Positions 24,658 through 34,248 of a stretch of DNA of 64,000 nt are shown here, one piece after another; the stretch's first letter is position 1, and every line of letters starts with the position of its first letter. The notes below the pieces were generated by a model. That model searched no databases and had not been told where the DNA came from. It saw only the letters and a list, made by a program, of their open reading frames with translations. The stretch spans positions 434,001 through 498,000 of the forward strand of contig NZ_JACJPL010000018.1 in assembly GCF_014696065.1 (NCBI RefSeq), given 5' to 3'. This stretch comes from Leptolyngbya sp. FACHB-261. GTDB lineage: Bacteria > Cyanobacteriota > Cyanobacteriia > FACHB-261. A program made the position numbers and the translations under genes.

Positions 24658-25262
24658 TATGGCAGCGGTTGAATCCCTTGCCAGAACTCTAGAGCCCACG
24701 AACGAGTAAAGGCTCCGGAGCGGATCTCTTCACTACTCTGCTGATTAATCACCCGCTCGAAGAACACATAGGCGAACAGGCCCCCGAAAAAGCCCCGCGC
24801 TAACGTCTCAGGGTTGGATGAGCGGATGCGGCCATTCGTCATCTCCTGCTGAAAGTAATCAGTCAGCAGGGCGATACCGCGTCGAGGACGTTCTGGGTCT
24901 ACAGTGCCTAAGTCCGGATGAACAGCGTACATCAGGATTGCACTGAACTTGCGCTCCAAAAACTCCACCAGAAACAGGGCTGCCCCTTCTAGTAAATCCT
25001 GTACCGGCCGCTGCTCAGGGTTGGCTGGATCACTAACGCGAATTAGCTCTTCAAACAGGTCAGCTGGTGTCCATTCGAAGCTTTGAATACAGGCTTCAAT
25101 CAGCGCTTCCTTGCTCTCAAAAAAGTTGTAAATAGCACCGCCAGAGACACCAGCGGCTCGGGCAATGGCAGAAATAGTGACCTTATCAATGCCTTCTGTC
25201 GCTAGCAGATGCAGAGCGGCATTGACGATTTGGTGGCGCTGGATCGTCCGGGGTCTGGGCAC
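24657..25262 (-). CDS. TetR/AcrR family transcriptional regulator
   Basis: A 201-residue one-component repressor. The N-terminal helix-turn-helix is clear: 'ALHLLATEGIDKVTISAIAR', with the recognition helix in 'GVSGGAIYNFFESKEAL'. The C-terminal ligand-binding domain is diverged, as usual. Start GTG 25262. It is divergent from a HlyD-ABC-ABC2 efflux operon. That arrangement parallels E. coli cecR-ybhGFSR, so it probably represses the operon and itself and is relieved by an exported compound. Confidence 0.92.
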   Translation of the reverse strand: MPRPRTIQRHQIVNAALHLLATEGIDKVTISAIARAAGVSGGAIYNFFESKEALIEACIQSFEWTPADLFEELIRVSDPANPEQRPVQDLLEGAALFLVEFLERKFSAILMYAVHPDLGTVDPERPRRGIALLTDYFQQEMTNGRIRSSNPETLARGFFGGLFAYVFFERVINQQSSEEIRSGAFTRSWALEFWQGIQPLP

Positions 25263-25318
25263 AGGAACAAGGATGGCTGCTTGAGTTTTTTAGCATCTTA
25301 GCTTGTCAAATAAGTTTT

Positions 25319-25332
25319 TGAATAAATATTCA
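25319..25332. promoter_or_regulatory. Candidate TetR operator
   Basis: A 14-bp dyad TGAATA-AA-TATTCA in the 160-bp spacer between the divergent TetR and HlyD genes. Position and symmetry suit a TetR dimer site. Assignment is inferred from location only. Confidence 0.5.
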
Positions 25333-25422
25333 CTAACGCCAGCATTCTGAACTAAGATTCACGGCATAGATGCCATTTCTGCGCCGCCTATTGTCTGGCC
25401 GCAAGCGCCAGAGGAAGTCAGT

Positions 25423-26709
25423 ATGACCAAAACTGAGGCCAATCCGTCCCAACGTTCGCCCGAAGCTCCATCAAAAGACCCGGCCCCCAAACCAAAGTCT
25501 GGCATCCCCAAGCCTCTGCGCATCTTGGCAGTATTAGCGGTGGTGGCAGGGCTTGGCTACGGCGTCTACCGGCTGTTCTTCTACCGACCCGAACCCGAGG
25601 GGCTGTTTTTGAGCGGACGCATCGAGAGCTACGACACCGATGTATCAGCCAAGATTGGCGGTCGGGTAGCGGAGGTGAGCGTTGAAGAGGGTGATTTGGT
25701 CAAGCCCGGTCAGCTCCTAGTCCGCATTGATGACAGTGATCTGCAAGCTCAGCTACGAGGCGCCATTGCCCAGGTGCGAGCCAGGCAGGAGGAGCTTCAG
25801 CGCGCTCGGCAGCAGCTTCCCGTCCTAGAGGCCCAGCTTCAGCAAGCTAACCTGACTACCGAGCAGGCCAATCAGGAAAGCCAGGGCCGGGTTCTGGAAT
25901 CGCAAAATTCTCTGGCTGCTGCGGGTGCTCAGTTGGTTGAAGCTCAATCGAGTCTGAAGTTAGCGCTGATTCGGCAGCGGCGAACCCGAGAGCTATTCAG
26001 CCAGGGAGCCGTATCGGCCCAGCAACGGGATGAAGACGACGCTCAAGTCGAGACAGCACAGGCCCGCGTCAACGCGGCTCGGCAGCAAGTCCAAGCGTCT
26101 CGCGGCAGTCTGGCGCAGTCCCGCTCTACCTTGCAAAATCCCTCGATCCGCGCCGCTGCCGCCCTGGAAATCCAACGCCAGATGGCCCAGGCCCGCACAG
26201 ATATCTCGGTCGCTCAACAGCAAATCCGCGATGCGCAAGCGACTCAAGCCCAGATCCAGGCCAACTTGAATTACCTGGTGATCAAGAGCCCTCTATCCGG
26301 CAGCGTGATCACGCGTTCGGTGGAACCGGGCGAAGTGGTGGCGGCTGGAGCGCCGTTGCTAACCGTTGTCAACCTCAACCGCCTTTACCTACGCGGCTTT
26401 ATTCCTGAAGGTCAGATCGGGCAGGTCAGAGTGGGCCAAACGGGACGGGTCTATCTAGACTCATTTCCCGACCAACCACTCGAAGCCACAGTCACACGGG
26501 TAGACCCCAAAGCCAGCTTCACGCCCGAAAACACTTATTTCCAGAAAGACCGAGTCACGCAGGTGTTCGGTGTCGAACTCACGCTTAAAGATCCCCAAGG
26601 CTTCGCCAAGCCAGGCATGCCAGCCGATGGCCGCATTCTGGTGCCAGAGAGTCAGCCTCAACGGTCCTCAACGCTATTTCCCGCACCGCTAGGGATCTTA
26701 GGGCGATGA
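25423..26709 (+). CDS. HlyD-type periplasmic adaptor (YbhG-like)
   Basis: A 428-residue membrane-fusion protein. One transmembrane helix (about 32-50) follows a Pro-rich cytoplasmic tail. A biotinyl-lipoyl half ('GRVAEVSVEEGDLVKPGQLL') leads into a long Gln/Ala-rich coiled-coil hairpin (about 110-285), then the second lipoyl half ('LSGSVITRSVEPGEVVAAG') and a beta-barrel. It should link the inner-membrane ABC-2 pump to the periplasm or outer membrane. Its stop overlaps the ATPase start (ATGA at 26706), showing translational coupling. Confidence 0.93.
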   Translation: MTKTEANPSQRSPEAPSKDPAPKPKSGIPKPLRILAVLAVVAGLGYGVYRLFFYRPEPEGLFLSGRIESYDTDVSAKIGGRVAEVSVEEGDLVKPGQLLVRIDDSDLQAQLRGAIAQVRARQEELQRARQQLPVLEAQLQQANLTTEQANQESQGRVLESQNSLAAAGAQLVEAQSSLKLALIRQRRTRELFSQGAVSAQQRDEDDAQVETAQARVNAARQQVQASRGSLAQSRSTLQNPSIRAAAALEIQRQMAQARTDISVAQQQIRDAQATQAQIQANLNYLVIKSPLSGSVITRSVEPGEVVAAGAPLLTVVNLNRLYLRGFIPEGQIGQVRVGQTGRVYLDSFPDQPLEATVTRVDPKASFTPENTYFQKDRVTQVFGVELTLKDPQGFAKPGMPADGRILVPESQPQRSSTLFPAPLGILGR

Positions 26710-28673
26710 TCTCCCTTCAAAGCATCACTCCAGCCAGCCGCACCCAAACCCCGGTAATCTCGGTCCGGGACTTGCGACACAGCTACGGCAAGCTGGAAGC
26801 CGTAGCTGGCATCAGCTTGGATATTTACGCTGGCGAAATTTTCGGGCTGATCGGTCCTGATGGCGCGGGCAAAAGCACCACGTTTCAGGTTCTCTCAGGA
26901 GTCATGCCCCAGACCGGAGGCATCGTTGAGGTCCTAGGTGGCCCGGCTTGGGAGGCCCGGTTGCAAATTGGCTATCTCACCCAGCGCTTCAGTCTCTACC
27001 AAGATATGAGCATTGAGGAAAACCTGCGCTACGCTGCGGGCCTGCGCGAGGTGAGGGCTGAAGACTTCAAGTCGCGCAGTGACCGTTTTCTGGGGTTGCT
27101 GGACCTAGCCCGCTTCCGCACCCGGCTAGCAGGACGCCTCTCCGGTGGCATGAAGCAGAAACTGGCGCTCTGCTGTGCGCTGATCCACCAACCCCAGGTG
27201 CTACTGCTAGACGAGCCAACTACGGGTGTTGACCCCGTATCGCGCCGCGAGTTCTGGGACATCCTGGCCCAATTGGCTTCTGAAGAAAATGTGACCACGG
27301 TCGTCGCCACGCCCTATCTGGACGAGGCCGAGCGTTGTGCTCGCATTGCCTTGATGTATGACGGCAAAATTCAGCAGTGCGACACGCCTGCCAGGGTCAA
27401 AGCCAGCCTGGGAGTGCAGCGCCTAGAAGTCTATCTGCCCGTGGCGCAACTGGACCAAGCTGAGGATATCCTGCAGCACGATCAGGGCTTCCGCGAAACC
27501 GTCTCCGATGTGCAGCGCTTCGGCGACCGGCTGGATGTGCTGACCGCTGAGCCTGAGCAAACAGGAGCGGCGATTCGACGCATTCTAGAGCCGCAGCTAG
27601 AGATTCAAGACCTGGCCACTGACACGCCAACGCTGGAAAATACCTTTGTTGCCCGCCTGCGCGACCTCAAGGGGGAACTCTCCCGTGCGGTCTACCCCCG
27701 TATTTATAGCCAAGAACGTTCAGCGGGAACGGCGATTGGCGCGCAAAACCTCTGTAAGGTGTTTGGCAATTTCAAAGCTGTCAACGACATCAATCTCGAT
27801 ATCCGCTATGGCGAGGTCTTCGGCTTGTTAGGAGCCAACGGGGCTGGCAAGACCACCACGATCAAAATGCTCTGCGGCTTGCTGCCAGCCAGTTCGGGGC
27901 GCGTCACCTTAGCTGGCGAGACGGGGGAGCTGCGTAGTCCCAGTGTGCGCCAGCAGATCGGCTACATGTCGCAGAAGTTCACGCTCTACGACGACCTGAC
28001 CATCGGCGAGAACTTGGAGTTCTACTGCGGCGTCTATGGCATTCCTCGCCGTCAGCGCCGCGCCAAAAAGGAGTGGGTACTCCAGATGAGCGACCTGGTG
28101 GGCCGTCAAGACATGCTCACAGCCGAGTTGCCAGGAGGCTGGAAGCAGCGCGTTGCGTTTGGCGCGGCGGTCATGCACGAACCCAAAGTTCTGTTTCTAG
28201 ATGAGCCGACCTCGGGGGTGGACCCATTGGCTCGGCGGCAGTTCTGGCGGCTGATCAACCAGTTCTCCAGGGAGGGCATGGCTATATTGGTCACTACCCA
28301 CTACCTCGAAGAAGCAGAGCAGTGCCATCGCCTCGGCTTCATGGTGGCGGGCGAGTTGGTGGCTCAGGGCACACCGCGTCAGGTCAAAGCAGAGCAGCCA
28401 GGGCGACTGGTGGAATGGACCTGCGAACCGCTGCAAACCGCCTCGAACCTGCTGAAAGAGCAACTAGAACGCTGGCGGGTTTCGATCTTTGGCGTTCGGC
28501 TGCACACGATTTTGGATGACCCCAAGGCTGAGATCCCTCAAATCCGGGACTGGCTAGAGGCGAGCGGCGTCACGGTGCAGGGGGCTCGCCCGATTCAGTT
28601 CTCGCTCGAAGATGTGTTTATTAGCGTGGTCGAGCAGGCGCGGCAGCGAGGTTTAGACGTGCCAGTGGATTAG
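26706..28673 (+). CDS. Tandem-NBD ABC ATPase (YbhF-like)
   Basis: A 655-residue cytoplasmic ATPase with two fused nucleotide-binding domains. NBD1 (about 15-310): 'GLIGPDGAGKSTT', 'LSGGMKQK', 'LLLDEPTTGVD'. NBD2 (about 340-640): 'GLLGANGAGKTTT', 'LFLDEPTSGVD'; its signature is 'LPGGWKQR', in which the Ser that contacts ATP is Pro. Both Walker B glutamates are kept. It powers the two ABC-2 permeases encoded next (24-bp gap). The closest layout I know is ybhF of E. coli. Confidence 0.94.
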   Translation: MISLQSITPASRTQTPVISVRDLRHSYGKLEAVAGISLDIYAGEIFGLIGPDGAGKSTTFQVLSGVMPQTGGIVEVLGGPAWEARLQIGYLTQRFSLYQDMSIEENLRYAAGLREVRAEDFKSRSDRFLGLLDLARFRTRLAGRLSGGMKQKLALCCALIHQPQVLLLDEPTTGVDPVSRREFWDILAQLASEENVTTVVATPYLDEAERCARIALMYDGKIQQCDTPARVKASLGVQRLEVYLPVAQLDQAEDILQHDQGFRETVSDVQRFGDRLDVLTAEPEQTGAAIRRILEPQLEIQDLATDTPTLENTFVARLRDLKGELSRAVYPRIYSQERSAGTAIGAQNLCKVFGNFKAVNDINLDIRYGEVFGLLGANGAGKTTTIKMLCGLLPASSGRVTLAGETGELRSPSVRQQIGYMSQKFTLYDDLTIGENLEFYCGVYGIPRRQRRAKKEWVLQMSDLVGRQDMLTAELPGGWKQRVAFGAAVMHEPKVLFLDEPTSGVDPLARRQFWRLINQFSREGMAILVTTHYLEEAEQCHRLGFMVAGELVAQGTPRQVKAEQPGRLVEWTCEPLQTASNLLKEQLERWRVSIFGVRLHTILDDPKAEIPQIRDWLEASGVTVQGARPIQFSLEDVFISVVEQARQRGLDVPVD

Positions 28674-28697
28674 GCCAATGGATTAGGAGAGCAGCTC

Positions 28698-29816
28698 ATG
28701 GCAATTCGACCCAAGCGCATTCTGGCCCAAACCCTCAAAGAACTGACCCAGCTGGGCCGTGACCGGCTGACCCTGGCGCTGGCGCTGGTGTTACCACTGT
28801 TGATGCTGCTGCTGTTCGGCTTTGCAGTTTCACTAGACGTGAAGGACATCAGTCTGGCGATTCAGGACCTCGATGGCAGCCCCGCCAGTCGTGAGTACAT
28901 CGCTACTTTCGAGCGCACCAATAAATTTCGCCTGGTAGCCCAGGGGCCAGAGGTCAATGTTGCCAAGCTGCTCGATCAAGGTCGTGCCTCAGCCGGTCTG
29001 ATTATTCCGCCGGAGTTTTCGCGTGATCTCCGGCGGCAGGGGCGCGAAGCCGAGGTTCAGATTTTGCTGGATGGCACTGATGCCAACACAGCCAATATCG
29101 TGCGAGGTAACGCCAAAGCCACTACCAATGCCTTTGTTACTAATCTTCAGGTCAGTAGCAGGCCCCCTGCCGTGCAGTTGCAATCGCGGCTGTGGTACAA
29201 CCCCGGACTGGAGACGCTGAAGTACATCGGTCCTGGCGCAATGGCTGTAGCGCTGACCCTGTTTCCGCCTCTGATAGCCGGGCTGGCGACGGCCCGAGAA
29301 CATGAGAATGGCACGATCACCCAGGTCTACGCCTCCAGTCTGACAGGAACGGAGTATCTGCTGGGCAAGGGCTTGGCCTACTGGTTAGTGGGCATGGCGG
29401 AAGTGCTGCTGGTCAATCTGACTGCCTACAGCCTATTCCGCCTGTGGTTTGTGGGCGATCCTACGCCACTGATTCTGGGCTCGCTTCTCTACATTGCCTG
29501 CGGCGTGTTTTGGGGCATTTTCATCGGCAGCGGCACCAAGTCTCAGGGATCGACGATTCAGGCAGTCACGCTCTCAGCCTTTCTGTTGTCGCTGCTGATG
29601 TCTGAGTATATCTACCCAGTGTCTAACATTCCCTGGGGTCTGCGTTGGGTTTCGGCTTTGGTCCCGGCTCGCTACTACATTTTGCTGACCCGGGATGCCT
29701 TCGCGCGCGGCGTGGGCTGGCCCGCAGTTTGGCTGCCGGTGCTGGCTTTGGCGGGGCTAGCGAGTTTGTTTTTCTTTCTGGCTTGGCGCAAGTTGCGCAA
29801 AATGCAGGTGGAGTAA
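28698..29816 (+). CDS. ABC-2 permease (YbhS-like)
   Basis: A 372-residue inner-membrane subunit. One N-terminal helix (about 25-47) is followed by a large periplasmic domain (about 50-175) and five more helices, the standard ABC-2 layout. 'EHENGTITQVYASSLTGTEYLLGKG' (abridged; the E-x-E-x-GT core is conserved) forms the coupling region. It is 3 bp upstream of the second permease gene and probably heterodimerises with its product. Confidence 0.93.
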   Translation: MAIRPKRILAQTLKELTQLGRDRLTLALALVLPLLMLLLFGFAVSLDVKDISLAIQDLDGSPASREYIATFERTNKFRLVAQGPEVNVAKLLDQGRASAGLIIPPEFSRDLRRQGREAEVQILLDGTDANTANIVRGNAKATTNAFVTNLQVSSRPPAVQLQSRLWYNPGLETLKYIGPGAMAVALTLFPPLIAGLATAREHENGTITQVYASSLTGTEYLLGKGLAYWLVGMAEVLLVNLTAYSLFRLWFVGDPTPLILGSLLYIACGVFWGIFIGSGTKSQGSTIQAVTLSAFLLSLLMSEYIYPVSNIPWGLRWVSALVPARYYILLTRDAFARGVGWPAVWLPVLALAGLASLFFFLAWRKLRKMQVE

Positions 29817-29819
29817 CCC

Positions 29820-30980
29820 ATGCACAAACAGTTGGTGAGTTGGTTGGATGGGTTGCTGGGCAGCCGCTTCTGGGCCTTGTTTCGCAAAGAGCTGGCTCAG
29901 ATTTTGCACAACCCTCAGATGGTGCGGATCATTCTGGTGCCGCCCACGGTCATGCTGCTGCTTTATGGGTTTGCCCTCAATCCTGACTTCAAGGATTTGA
30001 AGGTTGGCATTGCCGACTACAGCCAGAGTTCAGCCTCCCGTGAACTAATCGAGATTTTTGAGCAGACTGATGCACTCACCGTCAGCAACTACTACACCTC
30101 AGCGTCGGAAATGGCTGATGCCCTGGCCCGAGGTAATCTGACGGTTGGCGTTACCATCCCGCCCGAGTTTGCTGAAGATATTGCTCGGGGTCGCAGCGCC
30201 CAAGTGCAGGTGCTTTACGATGCGGTGGATGCCAACACGGCCAGCATTGCTTCAGGCTACGTCACTCAGTTAGTGAGCGACTATAACCTGCGCCAACGGG
30301 ATAACCGGCCTGGGGTTGCCAGTTCAGCCCGACGCGCTCAAGTGCAGCTCAAGACCTTGGTGCTCTACAATCAGGGGCTCGATACGGCCTGGTTCATTGT
30401 GCCGGGGATGATCGGCGTATTGCTCACGGTGATCGGTTCGCAGTTAGCCTCAACCTCGGTCGTTCGAGAAAAAGAAGCGGGCACGATCGAGCAGCTTTTG
30501 ATGACACCCGCTTCCAATACCGAAGTCATCCTTGCCAAGATCTGCCCGTTGCTGGTTTTGCTGATTATGGATGCCTGCATCGCGCTGACCGTGGCGCGTC
30601 TGGTGTTTGGTGTGCCTCTACGGGGAAATTTTCTGGTGTTTCTGGGCGTGAGCAGCCTGTATTTCTGGGTGGGCATCAGCATTGGCATTCTGCTAGCCTC
30701 ATTTTCCAAGAGTCAGCAACAGGCACAATTAACAGCGTTCTTTATTAATCCGCCGATGGTGATTCTGTCGGGCGCCACTAGCCCCACCTCAGCGATGCCG
30801 CCCTTCATGCAATTTCTGAGCCACTTAGATCCCCTGCGGTATTTCATTGAGGTCTGTCGCGGTGTGTTGCTCAAGGGTGTAGGGCTGGAGTCACTGTGGC
30901 CCCAAGTGTTAACCCTGCTTGCCTTTGCGCTGGTGCTGATGACCTTGAGCATTCGTCAGTTTCGGCGTCAGCTTCAGTAG
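29820..30980 (+). CDS. ABC-2 permease (YbhR-like)
   Basis: A 386-residue ABC-2 permease paralogous to the preceding gene, with the same one-helix, periplasmic domain, five-helix architecture. 'VREKEAGTIEQLLMTPAS' is the coupling motif, and 'LSHLDPLRYFIEVCRGV' near the C-terminus is characteristic of the family. It is the last gene of the export operon. Related pumps export drugs or cations; the substrate here is unknown. Confidence 0.93.
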   Translation: MHKQLVSWLDGLLGSRFWALFRKELAQILHNPQMVRIILVPPTVMLLLYGFALNPDFKDLKVGIADYSQSSASRELIEIFEQTDALTVSNYYTSASEMADALARGNLTVGVTIPPEFAEDIARGRSAQVQVLYDAVDANTASIASGYVTQLVSDYNLRQRDNRPGVASSARRAQVQLKTLVLYNQGLDTAWFIVPGMIGVLLTVIGSQLASTSVVREKEAGTIEQLLMTPASNTEVILAKICPLLVLLIMDACIALTVARLVFGVPLRGNFLVFLGVSSLYFWVGISIGILLASFSKSQQQAQLTAFFINPPMVILSGATSPTSAMPPFMQFLSHLDPLRYFIEVCRGVLLKGVGLESLWPQVLTLLAFALVLMTLSIRQFRRQLQ

Positions 30981-31053
30981 GGTACTAGGTCACAGGGGAA
31001 CTCTTAAGCGTGAGTCTAGACTAGACCGATTAGCTAACACTTTAAGGTGTCGA

Positions 31054-31983
31054 ATGCTGCCTCAGAGACCATTGGTGTCTGTGATTATCCCGTCCTACAA
31101 CCGCAAACACTGCATTGAGCCTGCGCTCAGCAGTGTTTTACAGCAGACCTATCCCAACTACGAGTTGATCGTGGTAGATGATGCCTCTAGCGACGGCACT
31201 GCTGATTGGATCGCCCAAACCTATCCAGAGGTTCGCTTGCTGCGTCTGTCCCAAAATGAAGGCGCAGCAGGAGCCCGTAACCAGGGGATGAGCCTTGCTA
31301 GTGGCGAGCTTATTGCCTTTCTGGATTCTGATGACCAGTGGCTACCCAATTATCTAGAAGCCCAGATTAAAACTCTACAAGCACACCCCGAGGCAGTCCT
31401 GGCTTTCTGCGATTGCTTGGAGGTTAAGGGCAATCGCAAAAGACGCTATATTGCAAAGCCTAAACCGACCTATCCCGACCTAATCGAACATCTTCTGCTT
31501 GATGACAATTTCATCATCACGATGTCAGTTGTCATGGTTCGCAGTGAGGCTCTAAAGCAATCTGGCGCTCTCAACCAAACGCTGCGCATTGTTCACGACC
31601 GGGAATGGTATTTGCGTCTGTTGCATAGCGGTAGCTTTGCCTACACTCCACAGTGTTTAGTCAGCCGCGTTCTTCACGCTAGCAATCTAGTCGATAACCA
31701 CCGGCAATGGTCTCAAGAAGTTCTCCAATTGCTGGATTGCTTTTTTGTCGATGCTCGCAGTCAGCCTTACCGAGATTTGGAAGCCGGGGCGAGATGCCAT
31801 GCGCTCTTGCGGGTAGACAAGCTCACTCGGCAGATGGGCCGTCGTGATGCTTTATTTCGCATGCAGATGCTTGTCCAAGCATTTGGGTACTCTCCTAAAC
31901 AGACCCTGCGCTATTTGGCTCAAACTTGGCTAGAAGCTAGCAAAAGCTGGCTGAGACCGCTCTGGAAACAGCTCTCTCGCTAG
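31054..31983 (+). CDS. Glycosyltransferase family 2
   Basis: A 309-residue GT-A fold transferase using a nucleotide-sugar donor. N-terminal 'VSVIIPSYNRKHCIEPAL', 'LIVVDDASSDGTADW' and the metal/nucleotide-binding 'AFLDSDDQWLP' are classical GT2 motifs. The C-terminal 100 residues are helical and acceptor-specific. No membrane span, so it acts at the cytoplasmic face. It is isolated from other polysaccharide genes. It may share a transcript with the oxygenase gene 52 bp downstream, but nothing proves it. Confidence 0.92.
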   Translation: MLPQRPLVSVIIPSYNRKHCIEPALSSVLQQTYPNYELIVVDDASSDGTADWIAQTYPEVRLLRLSQNEGAAGARNQGMSLASGELIAFLDSDDQWLPNYLEAQIKTLQAHPEAVLAFCDCLEVKGNRKRRYIAKPKPTYPDLIEHLLLDDNFIITMSVVMVRSEALKQSGALNQTLRIVHDREWYLRLLHSGSFAYTPQCLVSRVLHASNLVDNHRQWSQEVLQLLDCFFVDARSQPYRDLEAGARCHALLRVDKLTRQMGRRDALFRMQMLVQAFGYSPKQTLRYLAQTWLEASKSWLRPLWKQLSR

Positions 31984-32035
31984 AGAATCACCCGTCGTTG
32001 CAAAAGCATCTAGAGATACTAGAAATATCTAAAAA

Positions 32036-32620
32036 ATGCCTATTCAGTTTACAGATTTAGGTGCAGATATTCTGTTGGTGGAGGGCTTGCTGCCTCTCAC
32101 CTTCTGCAAGCATTTGATTGAAGTGCTTGAGTGTTTTCAGCTGCAAGCTGCTGGAATTGCAGTTGAGCGAGTAGATACCAAGATTCGCAGCAATGATTTG
32201 TTGCGCTTAGGGGGCTCTGATCCATTGCTGCAATCCACCAATCAGCTTTTGCTAGCACAGGTTGCCAGCATTCAAACCCTGCTGCATCAGCACTATGGGG
32301 TTGCTTTCCCCCACAGCGAGGATTGCAGCCTCTTACGCTATCAATCAGGGCAGTTTTACAAGCGCCATGTGGACAACCTCTTGCTAGCCAGTCGCTTTGC
32401 AGAAATTGCCCAGGGATTACCCACCCGAGATATTAGTCTTGTGGGCTATTTGAATGAAGATTTTGAGGGTGGCGAAACCTTTTTCGATCGCCAAAACCTC
32501 AAGGTGAAGCCTCAGACTGGCAGCGTCCTTGTCTTTCCGGCTTACTATACCCATCCCCATCAATCTTTAGCGGTGATTGAAGGGCAGAAGTATGCTTGGA
32601 CAACTTGGTTATTTCACTAG
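32036..32620 (+). CDS. 2-oxoglutarate/Fe(II)-dependent oxygenase (prolyl 4-hydroxylase-like)
   Basis: A 194-residue double-stranded beta-helix oxygenase. The iron ligands are visible as H111 and D113 in 'YKRHVDN' and a distal His in 'YTHPHQSLAV' (probably H175). A basic residue ten positions later (K185, 'GQKYAW') can bind 2-oxoglutarate. 'GYLNEDFEGGETFF' is the conserved strand of P4H-type enzymes. It probably hydroxylates a protein or small molecule; the target is unknown. Confidence 0.88.
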   Translation: MPIQFTDLGADILLVEGLLPLTFCKHLIEVLECFQLQAAGIAVERVDTKIRSNDLLRLGGSDPLLQSTNQLLLAQVASIQTLLHQHYGVAFPHSEDCSLLRYQSGQFYKRHVDNLLLASRFAEIAQGLPTRDISLVGYLNEDFEGGETFFDRQNLKVKPQTGSVLVFPAYYTHPHQSLAVIEGQKYAWTTWLFH

Positions 32621-32645
32621 CTCATACTTAAGCTCATAACTTAAC

Positions 32646-32670
32646 AAGGGCAGGAAGACCCCGCCCCTAC
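32646..32670. repeat. GTAGGGGC-type palindromic repeat, copy 1
   Basis: A 25-bp element AAGGGC-AGG...CCCTAC with imperfect hairpin arms. It matches copy 2 at 32722-32746 at about 21 of 25 positions, and both end in CCCCTAC. Confidence 0.6.
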
Positions 32671-32721
32671 ACAACCAGCCTCTGTATTTATTCTGTATTT
32701 ATAAAGGCTGGATATAGTTAT

Positions 32722-32746
32722 AAGGGCTGGGTGACCCAGCCCCTAC
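32722..32746. repeat. GTAGGGGC-type palindromic repeat, copy 2 (hairpin)
   Basis: The core GGGCTGGG-TGA-CCCAGCCC is a perfect hairpin between convergent genes, so it may also serve as a bidirectional terminator. It shares outer bases with copy 1 and, more loosely, with the element at 34427-34466. Confidence 0.6.
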
Positions 32747-32765
32747 TAGCGGTTTTAAATGGGAA

Positions 32766-34103
32766 TTAAGTTGTTGCTTGGGCTGCTTTAGCGTAGGCAG
32801 CTAGTTTGCTTTCAACTTCTGCATCGCCTGCGTTGTTTATATCAGCCACTGGCAGACCTTTAGGCTTGAACTTCAGGTCCATGAGTTCGTGTTCGTGGCC
32901 GGTGACAATGTAGTTGCCCTCCATGATCTTGCGCAGAACTGGAGTGCGGCGCTGCTGACCCAGCAATAAAGCCCCAACCAGACGACCGTCCTGGAAGTTG
33001 AGTTTGAAGTAAGCGAAGGGGTCGCCAGCCGTATCGTAAAGGCGAGATTCGCAGCCTTCTTCGGGTGCTGGGTTGAACTTGCCCAGCAGGGTGTAGGGCA
33101 GGTCGTAGAGAACGCCTGCGTTGTAGAACAGCCCTTCGTCGTACACTCGCTTGGCTCCCAGCAGGTTTTGAGCAGCGACTAGACCTTGCAGCGTGGCAAC
33201 CTGCCAAGTGCGGTTGGGACGACGACCGATCATCATGCCGCCCTGAACCCAGGTGCAGTCGCCTGCTGCGTAGATATTGGCGTAGTTGGTGCCCAATACC
33301 TCGTTAACAGCGACACAGCCCCGTTCCAGACGAACACCAGACCCCTCTAGCCAGCTCACATTGGGCTGAATGCCACAGCAGATACCCACCATATCAGCGG
33401 CGATCTCTTCGCCGGTGCTGGTGACTACGGCGCGGACATGGCCATGCTCATCGCTCAACAAGCGAGTAGCCGAAGTGCCAACTCGGTAATCGGCGCCGCT
33501 CTCCCGCACTCGTTCCTCAATCATCCGTCCGGCTAGCTCGTCGGCTAGTGGATCGCCGAGCCAATTGGTCAATTGCAGAACTGTGACCTCTAGCCCTGCT
33601 TTGTTGAGACAGTCGGCTAGTTCTAAGCCCAGCACACCACCGCCAACAACAACGGCACGGGCTTTGCGGCCTTGAACCTGCTTCGCCCGCTCCTCGTACC
33701 ATAGGGTATCTTCAATGTCCCAATAGCCTAGGCGAACTCCAGTCAGTTCTAGCCCTTCGATCGGCGGGCGCAGCGCCTTGCCACCTGTTGCAATAACTAA
33801 GCCATCGTAGTTGCAGACTTCACCGCTTTCCAGCATCAGACGGTTATGGTCTGCTTCTAACTGGCTAACTCGGTCTTGCAATACTGTGATTGCTAGTGCT
33901 TCGTAATCCTGGGGCTGCTTGACAATTAACGCTGGTAATGTCGTGTGCCCTTGGAGATAAGTTGAGAGCGACAAACGACGATAAAACGGATAAGACTCGC
34001 CGTTGATCACCGTGATTTCAGCGCTTTCATCTCCCCGTCGAATCTCTTCAGCAGCGCTAATTCCTGCGACCCCTGCCCCAATAACGAAGTACCGTTTCGC
34101 CAT
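32766..34103 (-). CDS. FAD/NAD(P)-dependent oxidoreductase (NirB/rubredoxin-reductase-like)
   Basis: A 445-residue class-III-type pyridine nucleotide oxidoreductase. The FAD-binding Rossmann motif opens it ('VIGAGVAGISAAEEI'). 'VVVGGGVLGLELADCLNKAG' binds NAD(P)H, and 'NIYAAGDCTWV' contacts the flavin. No redox-active CxxC is present. The overall pattern is closest to the FAD domain of assimilatory nitrite reductase NirB and to rubredoxin or ferredoxin reductases. The partner carrier is not encoded next to it. The upstream spacer has an 11-bp-period direct repeat that might be regulatory. Confidence 0.87.
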   Translation of the reverse strand: MAKRYFVIGAGVAGISAAEEIRRGDESAEITVINGESYPFYRRLSLSTYLQGHTTLPALIVKQPQDYEALAITVLQDRVSQLEADHNRLMLESGEVCNYDGLVIATGGKALRPPIEGLELTGVRLGYWDIEDTLWYEERAKQVQGRKARAVVVGGGVLGLELADCLNKAGLEVTVLQLTNWLGDPLADELAGRMIEERVRESGADYRVGTSATRLLSDEHGHVRAVVTSTGEEIAADMVGICCGIQPNVSWLEGSGVRLERGCVAVNEVLGTNYANIYAAGDCTWVQGGMMIGRRPNRTWQVATLQGLVAAQNLLGAKRVYDEGLFYNAGVLYDLPYTLLGKFNPAPEEGCESRLYDTAGDPFAYFKLNFQDGRLVGALLLGQQRRTPVLRKIMEGNYIVTGHEHELMDLKFKPKGLPVADINNAGDAEVESKLAAYAKAAQATT

Positions 34104-34248
34104 AAAAAGTTGCCCAGATGGTTGAGTTGATCTTAAGGTAAAGATCTCTGCTGTCTAAGGGGATAACCTTGTCTTTTTCTTCAGGTTTGCTGGCTTTTTG
34201 CGTCTAGTTTTGTAACGTGACTTCCAGTGATTTTTGAGCTTCTAAAGT

